Part shown: in pieces, positions 16,644 through 25,581 of the stretch
Layout: each line of letters opens with the position of its first letter
Numbering within the stretch: the first letter of the stretch is position 1
NCBI GenBank assembly: GCA_946628545.1
Contig: CAMOWU010000013.1
Coordinates: 1-49,357, forward strand
From: an uncultured Bacteroides sp.
GTDB lineage: Bacteria > Bacteroidota > Bacteroidia > Bacteroidales > Bacteroidaceae
Direction: 5' to 3'
DNA length: 49,357 nucleotides
The notes under the pieces: model-generated
Databases searched by the model: none
Told to the model about the DNA's origin: nothing
What the model saw: only the letters and a program-made list of their open reading frames with translations
Position numbers and translations under genes: made by a program

Positions 16644-17435
16644 CTAATCGTCTGAGTCTTCAGCACCAACAAGCTCATCCAGTGTGGTTTCATCGACATA
16701 GTGGCCATAACCCTCATCGGGTTCCTCATCGTCCATGTCGTCAATGTCCTCGTCCCTGTCGTCGTCGGGCAAGTCGGTGTCGTCATCGTCGTCATCATCT
16801 TGTTCGTCATCGTCACCGAGGTCCAAGGACATACTGCCACTCGACTCGAAGTGCATCTTCTCATATTTAGGTTTGGGCTTCAGGAAGATGGCCTCAACCC
16901 ATGTGCCTCGAAGCAGTTCCAACACATCATAACCGTCTTCCTTGCGCTTATCGATGATACCACCTTTACGGTGCATCATTTTCTCGGGCATGGTGGTGTT
17001 GTCAACAAAGAACATCGATTCAATGATATCCTGGATATGGAGTGGCAGGCCGTTCCATCCCGTATCCATGTTGTTTCTGATCAAGTCCAGAACTTCCAAG
17101 GCGCTCAGGTGCCGTATGTTCTCCAACGTCAGGTCAGTGATGCGTTTGATGGGGCGCTTGCGAATGGCAATTGCATTGTTGTCGCCATCATTAGGAGAAT
17201 GGAAAATCTGATAGTGCTGGCTCTCCAACGCTGCGACCTTCTTGGCGTCATCGCGGTTGAGATGCTGCAAGTCAAACACCGGACGAATGATATTCATGTA
17301 GTGGGCTTCATTTTCCGAATACCCTACCTCATGCTTGCCTTCCATCAGCAACTGGTAGAGCTCATTCTCATCCAAAGCCCAGATATTGCTCTTCGTCAAC
17401 GACGAGAGTGAAATTTTAGATTTTGATTTAGCCAT
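16644..17435 (-). CDS. Protein of unknown function with a poly-acidic C-terminal tail
   Basis: A 263-residue cytoplasmic protein: no signal peptide or membrane helix. The first 200 residues are ordinary mixed sequence (KSNIWALDENELYQLLMEGKHEVGYSE...), the last 60 are dominated by Asp and Glu, with DDDEQDDDDDDD at about 209-220. Acidic tails of this kind mimic nucleic acid or bind basic proteins such as RNA polymerase or ribosomal proteins, but nothing here shows which. It has a full-consensus promoter (17506-17536) and is followed at once by the 12-bp tandem repeat. I do not recognise the family. Confidence 0.78.
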   Translation of the reverse strand: MAKSKSKISLSSLTKSNIWALDENELYQLLMEGKHEVGYSENEAHYMNIIRPVFDLQHLNRDDAKKVAALESQHYQIFHSPNDGDNNAIAIRKRPIKRITDLTLENIRHLSALEVLDLIRNNMDTGWNGLPLHIQDIIESMFFVDNTTMPEKMMHRKGGIIDKRKEDGYDVLELLRGTWVEAIFLKPKPKYEKMHFESSGSMSLDLGDDDEQDDDDDDDTDLPDDDRDEDIDDMDDEEPDEGYGHYVDETTLDELVGAEDSDD

Positions 17436-17505
17436 TGTTTTTATCCTTAATTTTTACTTATGCTGGAAATGTGTGAATACGCCACCTATCCAGTATCTAT
17501 TTTTG

Positions 17506-17536
17506 CAAAAGTACTAAATATAAAGTTGAAATCAAA
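17506..17536 (-). promoter_or_regulatory. Promoter of the acidic-tailed protein gene
   Basis: The minus strand reads TTTG, 19 nt, TACTTTTG, an exact Bacteroidetes consensus. Transcription would start near 17499, giving a leader of about 64 nt. Confidence 0.78.
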
Positions 17537-17567
17537 AAAATATTGCACTTTGCATTAAACATTTTCT

Positions 17568-17575
17568 TAATTTTG
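17568..17575 (+). promoter_or_regulatory. -7 element upstream of the outer-membrane barrel gene
   Basis: TAATTTTG matches TAnnTTTG. The -33 position has only a partial TTG. Transcription would start near 17582, about 160 nt before the start codon. Confidence 0.55.
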
Positions 17576-17603
17576 CAGTCAAATTGATGTGAAAGGAAGA
17601 AAT

Positions 17604-17626
17604 AGCGGCTTGCTTAGCCGCTTTTT
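17604..17626 (+). terminator. Hairpin with T-run in the leader of the barrel gene
   Basis: AGCGGC-TTGCTTA-GCCGCT followed by TTTT. It is a terminator-like hairpin just 22 nt after the predicted start of transcription and 115 nt before the coding region, so it may act as an attenuator or end a very short RNA. Confidence 0.65.
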
Positions 17627-17740
17627 ATTCCGAAAAAGAGGGCTTTTGTCCGATCTGCTTCATCTATTTCATTAAGCAAATCAAACCCCACCAAGCCCAT
17701 CCAACCATAGATAATAATCAATAAAAATATCATTCACAAG

Positions 17741-20707
17741 ATGAAAAAGTTTTTATCGATGCTGTTGATGGTCATTATTTCCTCTTCAGCCTCATTTGCG
17801 CAGAAGTATTCCGTGTCAGGAAAAGTGATTGATGAGAACAAAGAAGGTGTTCCTATGGCTACCGTTCAGTTGCTTGCCAACAAAGACAGTGCGTTTGTAT
17901 CGGGTGTCGCAACCTCAGTAGATGGAGCCTTCAAACTTGAGAAACTGAAGAAGGGTAAGTATATTCTGAAAGTATCCTACATTGGCTACAAGAATCATTT
18001 CCTCAATATCGACCTCAGCAACAAGAATGATTTGCAGGTGGGCAACATCAGCCTCGAATCCGACGCTGTGCTGCTGAAAGAAGCGGTGGTCACAGCTCAG
18101 GCGGCACAGGTGCAGGTATCGGGCGACTCCATCGTCTATAACGCCTCCGCTTTCCGTGTGCCAGAAGGTTCTACCCTCGAGGCACTGGTCAAGAAACTGC
18201 CGGGTGCAGAAGTGGACCAAGACGGCAAAATCACCATCAATGGAAAAGAGGTGAAGAAGATCCTCGTCGAGGGCAAGGAATTCTTCCTCAACGACCCAAA
18301 TGTCGCCATGAAGAACCTGCCGACAACCATGGTCGATAAGATCAAGTCCTATGAACGCAAAAGCGACTTGGCACGCGTCACCGGCATCGACGACGGAGAA
18401 GAGGAGACTGTGCTCGACCTCACCGTGAAGAAAGGCATGAACCAAGGATGGTTTGGCAATATCGACCTCGGTGGAGGCACAAAGGAACGCTATAGCACCA
18501 GACTCAATATCAACCGATTCAACGACACCTACCAGCTTTCATTGGTCGGATCCATGAACAACGTCAACGACATGGGATTCCCTGGAGGTGGAGGCCGTTG
18601 GTTCGGAGGATCACAAGGACTCACCACCAACAAGATGGCTGGTTTCAACTTCGCTACCACAAGCGACAAACTGGAGACAGGTGGTAACGTGAGGTACAAC
18701 TACCGTGGAACAGATATGGAGAACGAGTCTGCCACACAGAACTTCGTCACTGCAACCGGTGCGTTCAGCAACAGCAAGAGCAAGAACCGCAGTTCCAACC
18801 ACAACCTCAATGCCGACTTCCGTTTGGAATGGAAACCCGACACGATGACCAACCTCATCTTCCGTCCGAGCATGAGCTACTCACGCTCAACCAGCTTCTC
18901 CAACAGCGCGTCGGCTACCTTCGACAACGACCCCAACGAAATGGTTGATGATCCTCTCGAGGAGGTGCAGAAATCGGCCGACAAGATGGCACAGGACCTG
19001 CTCGACATCATCGTCAACACCAACAACAGCCGCAGCCAGAACTACAGCAACAGCCGTGGTGCCAATGGTGAGCTGCAGTTCAACCGCAGGATAGGCAACA
19101 AGGGCAGGAACATCACTTTCCGCGCCACTGGATCAATCAACGGCAGCGACAGCAAGCAACTCTCGGCATCCGAAGTCCGTTTCCGTCCAGGCAACGACGC
19201 ACTGGCATACTCCACCATCAACAACCGATACTACAACACTCCAGGACGCTCACACAACTACGCCCTGCAAGTGACATACAGCGAACCCATCTGGAAACAG
19301 GCCTTCCTGCAGTTCAGCTACAGGTTCAACTACAGCTACAACAAGAACGACCGACAGGCCTACACCTATTCGTCCGATGCCTACGAGACACTCTACCAGC
19401 AGTTGCTTATGAACCGCTACAACGTCGAGGGTATCGTGGACCACATGCTCAGCACTGGCTACGACCCAATACCCAACGACTCGCTCAGCCAGTTCTCTGA
19501 GTACAGAAACTACAACCAGAGCATACAGCTCATGCTCCGCGTCATACGTCCCAACTACAACTTCAACGTCGGTGTCGAGGCTCTGCCACAGAGGTCAACC
19601 CTCAACTACAAGTACATGGCAAAGAAGTACCCCGAAATCACACGCAATGTGTTCAACTTCACGCCTACACTCGACTTCCGCTACCGATTCACTCAGCAGC
19701 ACCAACTGCGATTCAACTACCGCGGACGTACCAGCCAGCCAAGCATGACCAACCTGCTCGACATCACCGACGACTCCAACCCTCTGAACATCTCCAAGGG
19801 TAACCCCGGACTGAAGCCTTCATTCACCAGCAACTTCAGGCTCTTCTACAACAACTACATCGTCGATCGCCAGCAGAGCTATATGGCCAATATCTCTTTC
19901 AACACCACACGCAACAGCATCTCCAACATGGTGTCGTACGACCAGACGACAGGTGTCCGCACCACTCAGCCCATGAACATCAACGGCAACTGGAGCACCA
20001 ATGTCTTCTTCAACTTCAACTCGGCGCTCGACCACGACCACTTCTTCACTGTCAACACCAACACCAACGCCAGCTACAGCAACAACGTCGGTTACCTCGA
20101 CCCCAAGCAGTATGAAGAGGAGAAGTCGAAAACCAAGAACCTCACCCTCGGTGAGCGCGTCTCCTTCAACTACAGAAACGACTGGCTGGATGTGGGCATC
20201 AACGGAAACATCAACTACAACCACTCTGAGAACAACGTGGTGAAGTCCAACAACACCCCCGACACCTACACCTTCTCCTATGGTTTCAACACCAACATCA
20301 CCATGCCTTGGGGCATGTCCATCTCCACCGACATCAATATGAACAGCCGTAGAGGATACGCCCAGGCATCGATGAACACCAACGAACTCATCTGGAACTT
20401 CCAGATTGCCCAGAGCTTCCTCAGAAGCAAACTGCTCACCGTTTCGTTCCAGGCCTACGATATCCTTGGCAAGCAGAGCAACGTCAGCCGTATGGTCAAT
20501 GCCGTACAAAGCAGCGACTCACGCTACAATGCCATCAACCAGTACTGCATGCTCCATGTCATCTACCGACTCAACATCTTCGGCAACCGTGATGCCCGTC
20601 AAGGCATGGGTGGTTTCGGAGGTTTCGGCGGCGGTGGCTTCGGTGGTGGCCGTGGAGGTGGCGGATTCGGCGGAGGCGGTGGCCGTGGAGGCCGTGGCGG
20701 ATTCTAA
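17741..20707 (+). CDS. Outer-membrane beta-barrel (TonB-receptor-like) protein with a glycine-rich tail
   Basis: A 988-residue protein with a signal peptide (cleavage near SSASFAQ). A carboxypeptidase-regulatory-like domain follows (about 24-110, SGKVIDENKEGVPMATV), then a plug-like region (about 115-225) and a long barrel rich in aromatic and Asn residues. This is the layout of the OMP_b-brl_3 family, relatives of SusC-type TonB-dependent receptors. The barrel appears to end around residue 950 and is followed by about 35 residues of Gly, Phe and Arg repeats ending GGF. No SusD partner is adjacent, so it is not a standard polysaccharide-utilisation locus. The substrate is unknown. It has a terminator-like hairpin in its leader and a terminator after it. 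Confidence 0.85.
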   Translation: MKKFLSMLLMVIISSSASFAQKYSVSGKVIDENKEGVPMATVQLLANKDSAFVSGVATSVDGAFKLEKLKKGKYILKVSYIGYKNHFLNIDLSNKNDLQVGNISLESDAVLLKEAVVTAQAAQVQVSGDSIVYNASAFRVPEGSTLEALVKKLPGAEVDQDGKITINGKEVKKILVEGKEFFLNDPNVAMKNLPTTMVDKIKSYERKSDLARVTGIDDGEEETVLDLTVKKGMNQGWFGNIDLGGGTKERYSTRLNINRFNDTYQLSLVGSMNNVNDMGFPGGGGRWFGGSQGLTTNKMAGFNFATTSDKLETGGNVRYNYRGTDMENESATQNFVTATGAFSNSKSKNRSSNHNLNADFRLEWKPDTMTNLIFRPSMSYSRSTSFSNSASATFDNDPNEMVDDPLEEVQKSADKMAQDLLDIIVNTNNSRSQNYSNSRGANGELQFNRRIGNKGRNITFRATGSINGSDSKQLSASEVRFRPGNDALAYSTINNRYYNTPGRSHNYALQVTYSEPIWKQAFLQFSYRFNYSYNKNDRQAYTYSSDAYETLYQQLLMNRYNVEGIVDHMLSTGYDPIPNDSLSQFSEYRNYNQSIQLMLRVIRPNYNFNVGVEALPQRSTLNYKYMAKKYPEITRNVFNFTPTLDFRYRFTQQHQLRFNYRGRTSQPSMTNLLDITDDSNPLNISKGNPGLKPSFTSNFRLFYNNYIVDRQQSYMANISFNTTRNSISNMVSYDQTTGVRTTQPMNINGNWSTNVFFNFNSALDHDHFFTVNTNTNASYSNNVGYLDPKQYEEEKSKTKNLTLGERVSFNYRNDWLDVGINGNINYNHSENNVVKSNNTPDTYTFSYGFNTNITMPWGMSISTDINMNSRRGYAQASMNTNELIWNFQIAQSFLRSKLLTVSFQAYDILGKQSNVSRMVNAVQSSDSRYNAINQYCMLHVIYRLNIFGNRDARQGMGGFGGFGGGGFGGGRGGGGFGGGGGRGGRGGF

Positions 20708-20731
20708 GCCCTATCACCATCCTACCCATAC

Positions 20732-20767
20732 AGAGCGACAGAAATTCTTTTCTGCCGCTCTTTTTTT
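20732..20767 (+). terminator. Terminator after the barrel gene
   Basis: AGAGCGACAGAAA / TTTCTGCCGCTCT stem (one mismatch) followed by seven T. Confidence 0.88.
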
Positions 20768-20786
20768 GTCGGTTTCCATCGCTCTG

Positions 20787-20818
20787 TTTGTTTGTTTCAA
20801 TAATTTATGCTAATTTCG
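20787..20818 (+). promoter_or_regulatory. Near-consensus promoter for the FAH-family gene
   Basis: TTTG at 20787-20790, 20 nt, then TAATTTCG at 20811-20818 (one mismatch to TAnnTTTG). The leader of about 155 nt contains the GC-rich repeat and a palindrome. Confidence 0.6.
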
Positions 20819-20830
20819 CAACATCATCCC

Positions 20831-20880
20831 AACTCCCCGCCCCTCAAGGGGAGGGGTGGCCGCAGGCCGGGGTGGGGTCC
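20831..20880. repeat. GC-rich repeat, CCCCTC-AAGGGGAGGGG family
   Basis: CCCCGCCCCTCAAGGGGAGG, then a second palindrome GGCCGCAGGCC and GGGGTGGGGTCC. This is a member of the family also found at 27.4, 34.7, 36.5 and 46.9 kb. Confidence 0.75.
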
Positions 20881-20922
20881 TCAAGCACATCATCCACTCC
20901 CCGCCCCATTGCATCCATCCGC

Positions 20923-20945
20923 ATGGCGGTTAGGTACGCCGCCAT
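20923..20945. repeat. Palindromic element ATGGCGG...CCGCCAT
   Basis: Perfect seven-bp stem with a 9-nt loop, 37 nt upstream of the FAH-family start codon, followed by a further half copy ATGGCGGCC. Confidence 0.6.
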
Positions 20946-20982
20946 AGCATGGCGGCCAAAACAATAAAAATCTCCAGAACTT

Positions 20983-21600
20983 ATGAAAATCATCGCAGTA
21001 GGCATGAACTATGCCGAACACAATAAAGAACTCGATCATACGTTAGTATTACCAAAGGAACCCGTGATCTTCACCAAGCCCGACTCGGCGTTGCAACGGG
21101 ATGGACGACCCTTCTTCATTCCCGACTTCGCCAGTCGTTTCGACTATGAGGCGGAGATTGTGGTGCGCATCTGCCGACTGGGGCGTCATATCGACCAGCG
21201 ATTCGCCCACCGCTACTACGACGCCGTCACCGTAGGCATCGACTTCACGGCTCGTGACCTCCAGCAAAGGCTCAGGGCAGAAGGCAAACCATGGGACCTC
21301 TGCAAAGGATTCGACAACTCAGCCGCCATAGGCCAGTTTGTCAGCGTCAAAGACATCGACAACCTACAAGACCTGTACTTCCATCTCGACATCGACGGAC
21401 AGACCGTCCAAAAGGGATGGACGGGCGATATGATATTCTCTATCGACCAGATCATCGCTTTTGCCAGCAGGTTCTTCACCCTCAAGATGGGCGACCTCAT
21501 CTTCACGGGAACTCCAGCAGGCGTAGGACCCGTCAGCGAGAACATGGTCCTTCAAGGCTATATCGAGGACCGCTGTCTCCTCAAATGCAAAATCAAGTAG
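20983..21600 (+). CDS. Fumarylacetoacetate hydrolase (FAH) family protein
   Basis: A 205-residue FAH-fold enzyme. The family marks are GMNYAEHNKEL near the start, the metal-binding pair in DYEAEIVV, GIDFTARDLQ, the KGFDNSAAIG segment, and FTGTPAGVGPV near the end. FAH relatives of this size act as acylpyruvate hydrolases, oxaloacetate decarboxylases or related C-C bond hydrolases on short keto acids; the substrate cannot be chosen from sequence. It precedes porU, separated by REP-like elements. Confidence 0.9.
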   Translation: MKIIAVGMNYAEHNKELDHTLVLPKEPVIFTKPDSALQRDGRPFFIPDFASRFDYEAEIVVRICRLGRHIDQRFAHRYYDAVTVGIDFTARDLQQRLRAEGKPWDLCKGFDNSAAIGQFVSVKDIDNLQDLYFHLDIDGQTVQKGWTGDMIFSIDQIIAFASRFFTLKMGDLIFTGTPAGVGPVSENMVLQGYIEDRCLLKCKIK

Positions 21601-21703
21601 CCCTGCACCCGCCCTTTCAGCCCTGTGCCCGCCCTTTCAAAGGTGGTGGGAGCATCAGCGAGGAAGCCCTCTGCCCGCCCTTTCAAGGGCGGTGTAATCA
21701 CCC
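21601..21703 (+). repeat. REP-like elements, family A, three copies
   Basis: One full copy (AAGCCCTCTGCCCGCCC...AAGGGCGGTGTAA, 21664-21697) with hairpin CCGCCCTT/AAGGGCGG, preceded by two truncated copies at 21601-21650. They start right after the FAH-family stop codon and end 37 nt before porU. Confidence 0.8.
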
Positions 21704-21739
21704 GAAAAAAGCAAAAATCTTCAACAAAAGCCCCTCCGC

Positions 21740-24700
21740 ATGAACATCAAGACTCTATATATCGCGCTGCCACTCCTTGCGTTGTCAACCGTTTGCAAGG
21801 CGCAGTTCATCGACCTGGAATGGAATGCCACCGACAGCCTTCCACCCTGCTACACCAACGCCTACGACCTTGGGTACGACTACCAGAACAAGAACTGCAC
21901 GTTCAACATGGAGTACCCTGAGTACGAAACTGCCACTGAGGAAGAGATCCGGCGCTATGGAGTGGATGTCGATGCACTCACCGCCGACTTCCCCGTGACG
22001 TTCCACAAAACAGTGTCGAAGAAGCGAGGCGCATTTCAGGTCAGTGTCTATCCGTTCGCCATCCGCGACAATCAAGTGGTGAAACTCATGTCACTCCATC
22101 CCGTCGTCCGCATCACTCAGACCCACGCTCCGACACTGCGCATGGACGGCAACACCTCTCGCTATGCCGACCACTCCGTGCTTGCCAAAGGCAAATGGGT
22201 GAAGATGTATGTCGATGAGGCTGGGGTCTATCAACTCACGCCTCAAGTGCTTTCTTCCGCTGGTTTCAGCAACCCCTCGAAAGTCAAGGTCTATGGCTAC
22301 GGAGGAGAAGTGATCCAAGAGGGTGAGATAGAAAAAGTGCAGGACGACCTCAACGAAGTGCCCACCTACAGGAAGGGCGACGGTACCATCCTCTTCTACG
22401 CCCGCGGCACGCTGAAGTGGAAATGGAACTCCAAGACACGTTCCACCATCACCTTCAACCACCGTCAAAACACCTATTCCAAGCATTCCTACTACTTCCT
22501 CACCGAGAGCGACAGTACGGCTGCACAGACCATACAACCCGAAAACGCACCTGAGAATGCGATCACTACCGCCAACACATTCATCGACCATGCCGTCATC
22601 GACAACGACGTCTTCAGCTTTCTCAACGCAGGACGACGTTTCTTCGACAGCTACGACTTCGCCAACGGCTCATCACACACCTTCGACCTCAAGCTTCCTG
22701 GCATAGTGGCAAAGAGCAAAGCATCTGTGGCAGTGGCTTTTGCCGCTTCCTCATCCATGTATTCCTCCACGCTCAACATCTCCGCCAACGACTCACTGAT
22801 CGGCACTCTGATGTTCTCCGCCAACGGACAGTACGACAATGCCCAGGTCATGTCGCGCACCTTCAACGGAGCCATACTCAACGAGAACACGCGCTTCAAA
22901 CTCGAACACAACAGAAACAGCGGAGTCAACGGACGCCTCGACTATATTGCGGTGTCCTACACACGGCAGCTTGCCATGACCGACAACACACTGAATTTCA
23001 GGTTTGTCAACACGAGCAAGGAAGCATCTGATATCAAGTTCGAACTCAGTGGCGCCAACAGCAACACACAGATCTGGCGCATCGACTCACCAGCCAGCAT
23101 CACCAGCATCAACTCTTCGCTCAACGGTTCGACACTCACCGCCTCAGTCACTTGCCAACCCGCATGCAATGAATTCATCGCTGTCAACACCAACGCCCAA
23201 TACCCCGCCCCAACCATCGCGGGAGCAATAGAGAACCAAGACCTGCACGCCTTGCACGACATCGACCTCGTCATCATCGTGCCAGCCAGCGGCAAACTCA
23301 AGGAACAGGCACAGCGACTGGCAGACGCACACCTCACCTACGACAGCATCACCTCGGTGGTGGTCACCGCCGACAAGGTCTATAACGAGTTCTCATCCGG
23401 CACACCCGACGCATCGGCCTACCGACGCTTCATGAAGATGCTCTACGACCGTGCGGGCAACGACAAGGAAGCACCGCAGAGCCTTCTGCTCTTCGGCGGT
23501 GGCTTCTGGGACAACCGAATGATCACCAGTGGCCTCAAAGGCTACAGCCCCGACGACTATCTCCTCTGCTATGAGTCGGAACTGTCGCACAGCAAAACCG
23601 ACAGCTACGTCTCGGAGGACTACTACGGCTTGCTCGACGACGGTGAGGGAGTGAGTCTGCTCAAGGACAAGATGGACATCGGCGTGGGCCGACTGCCTTT
23701 CGACAACGCGGCAGATGCCAAGCAGATGGTCGATAAACTCATCGCCTACATGTCCAACCAGTATGCCGGATCATGGAAGAACACCATCTGCATGATGGGC
23801 GACGACGGCGACAACAACGTGCACATGAACGACACCAAAGCCGTCATCCAGACCATCGAGAAGAACAACCCCGACTACCATATCAAGAAGATGTTCTGGG
23901 GCTCATACCCGCAGGAAGTGTCATCCACAGGCAAGTCCTTCCCTGCTGTCACTGCCGACATCTACAAGCAGATGACCGACGGTGCGCTCATCTTCAACTA
24001 CACCGGACACGCTGCCGCCTATACCCTCTCACACGAGCAAGTGCTCAAACTCTCCGACTTCGCCTCATTCAGCACCAACAGGAACCCGCTGTGGTTCACC
24101 GCCGGTTGTGATGTGACTCCCTTCGACCAAAACGAGGAAACCGTCGGCGTCACCTCGCTGCTCAACAAACGCGGAGGATCCATCGGATGGGTCACCACAG
24201 CCCGAACCGTCTATTCGGCTCAGAACCAGAAAATCAACAAGGCATTTATGACCCATGTGCTCAGCCGCGGCGACAACGGGGAGCCCATCAGTGTGGGAGA
24301 GGCACTCAGAAAGGCCAAGTGCGACATCGTCTCTTCCATCTCCACAGCGCGCGACTCCATCAACAACGCACACTTCGTGCTCCTCGGCGACCCTGCACTG
24401 CGTATGCTCACACCTTATTATAAGACGGTGGTCGATACTTTCAACGGCAAGGAAGCCAGCGCTGCCAGCGACACCATCAAGGCAGGAAGCGTTGTCAAAG
24501 TGAGCGGACATGTCGAAGACGGTAGCGGACAACTCGCCGCCAACTTCACTGGGAAGATTGCCACCACCGTCTATGACAACCTTGAGACCATCACCTGCAC
24601 CATCTACGACTCCGACACCGAGAATCCCTTCACATACAACGACCGCACCAAAGTCATCTACAGCGGAACGGACTCCGTGCGCAACGGACATTTCGAGTTC

Positions 24701-25507
24701 TCATTCCCCGTGCCAGTCGATATCAACTACTCCAACCAAAGCGGACGCATCGACATCTATGCCATCAACGACAGCAACTCCATCGAGGCGCAAGGACGAT
24801 TCGAGGACTTCAAGGTCGGAGGCACATACCATGAGGCAAGCAACGACACCATCGGGCCAGACATCGTCCTGTATCTCAACTCGCAGGACTTCAAGGAAGG
24901 CGATGTGGTCAACGAGTCGCCCGTGCTGATGGCATACCTGCACGACGACAGCGGCATCAACACCACCGGATCGGGCATCGGACACGACATCATGGCCATC
25001 ATCGACAACAAGGAGGCACTGACCGTGTCGCTCAACAGCTACTACGTATCCAATGTCGGCGACTATACCAGCGGCAGCATTTCCTATCTGCTCCCCACCA
25101 TGGAAGCCGGTGAGCACACCTTGCTCTTCAGGGCATGGGACGTGATGAACAACCCTTCCACACGTGAAATACGATTCAACGTCCAGGACGGACTGCGACC
25201 TGCCATCTTCAACTTCACCGTCAAGGGCAAGGTGCAGACCAACGCCATCTTCCAACTCACCACCGACCGCATGCAGTCGGAACTCAACGTCAGAATTGAG
25301 GTCTATGACGTCACCGGACGTAAGGTATGGACAAAATCCGACATCAGCGAGAGCGACACCAACATCTACCGTGTCAACTGGGACCTCCAGTCTGCCGATG
25401 GCAGCATACCACCTGGAGTCTATATCGCCAAGGCTTTTGTCAACTACAAGAACGGAGGCAACGCCACCAAGGCAGCCAAGTTCGTCGTGCTCGGCAACAA
25501 GAAGTAA
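21740..25507 (+). CDS. porU: Type IX secretion system sortase PorU
   Basis: A 1255-residue secreted protease of the gingipain (C25) family. PorU cleaves the C-terminal sorting signal of T9SS cargo at the cell surface and attaches it to A-LPS. Signal peptide ends near STVCKAQ. The C25 catalytic dyad is visible: His757 in FNYTGHAA and Cys790 in FTAGCDVTPFD, with the characteristic LLLFGGGFWDNR further upstream. The last 80 residues (YDVTGRKVW... PPGVYIAKAFV) form a CTD-like beta domain as in P. gingivalis PorU. It is followed by porV with a 74-nt gap. Three probable substrates are encoded at 29.5-42.5 kb. Confidence 0.93.
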   Translation: MNIKTLYIALPLLALSTVCKAQFIDLEWNATDSLPPCYTNAYDLGYDYQNKNCTFNMEYPEYETATEEEIRRYGVDVDALTADFPVTFHKTVSKKRGAFQVSVYPFAIRDNQVVKLMSLHPVVRITQTHAPTLRMDGNTSRYADHSVLAKGKWVKMYVDEAGVYQLTPQVLSSAGFSNPSKVKVYGYGGEVIQEGEIEKVQDDLNEVPTYRKGDGTILFYARGTLKWKWNSKTRSTITFNHRQNTYSKHSYYFLTESDSTAAQTIQPENAPENAITTANTFIDHAVIDNDVFSFLNAGRRFFDSYDFANGSSHTFDLKLPGIVAKSKASVAVAFAASSSMYSSTLNISANDSLIGTLMFSANGQYDNAQVMSRTFNGAILNENTRFKLEHNRNSGVNGRLDYIAVSYTRQLAMTDNTLNFRFVNTSKEASDIKFELSGANSNTQIWRIDSPASITSINSSLNGSTLTASVTCQPACNEFIAVNTNAQYPAPTIAGAIENQDLHALHDIDLVIIVPASGKLKEQAQRLADAHLTYDSITSVVVTADKVYNEFSSGTPDASAYRRFMKMLYDRAGNDKEAPQSLLLFGGGFWDNRMITSGLKGYSPDDYLLCYESELSHSKTDSYVSEDYYGLLDDGEGVSLLKDKMDIGVGRLPFDNAADAKQMVDKLIAYMSNQYAGSWKNTICMMGDDGDNNVHMNDTKAVIQTIEKNNPDYHIKKMFWGSYPQEVSSTGKSFPAVTADIYKQMTDGALIFNYTGHAAAYTLSHEQVLKLSDFASFSTNRNPLWFTAGCDVTPFDQNEETVGVTSLLNKRGGSIGWVTTARTVYSAQNQKINKAFMTHVLSRGDNGEPISVGEALRKAKCDIVSSISTARDSINNAHFVLLGDPALRMLTPYYKTVVDTFNGKEASAASDTIKAGSVVKVSGHVEDGSGQLAANFTGKIATTVYDNLETITCTIYDSDTENPFTYNDRTKVIYSGTDSVRNGHFEFSFPVPVDINYSNQSGRIDIYAINDSNSIEAQGRFEDFKVGGTYHEASNDTIGPDIVLYLNSQDFKEGDVVNESPVLMAYLHDDSGINTTGSGIGHDIMAIIDNKEALTVSLNSYYVSNVGDYTSGSISYLLPTMEAGEHTLLFRAWDVMNNPSTREIRFNVQDGLRPAIFNFTVKGKVQTNAIFQLTTDRMQSELNVRIEVYDVTGRKVWTKSDISESDTNIYRVNWDLQSADGSIPPGVYIAKAFVNYKNGGNATKAAKFVVLGNKK

Positions 25508-25581
25508 CCCACTCCCCTCCCCACACAATAAATCTCCCTTTTTGGAGTTATTATATATTGACAACCACAAACAAAGTAAGA

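Noticed and set aside
24701-25570. Long antisense open frame opposite the porU 3' end
   Set aside because: Same reason: shadow of porU, low-complexity Val/Gly-rich translation.
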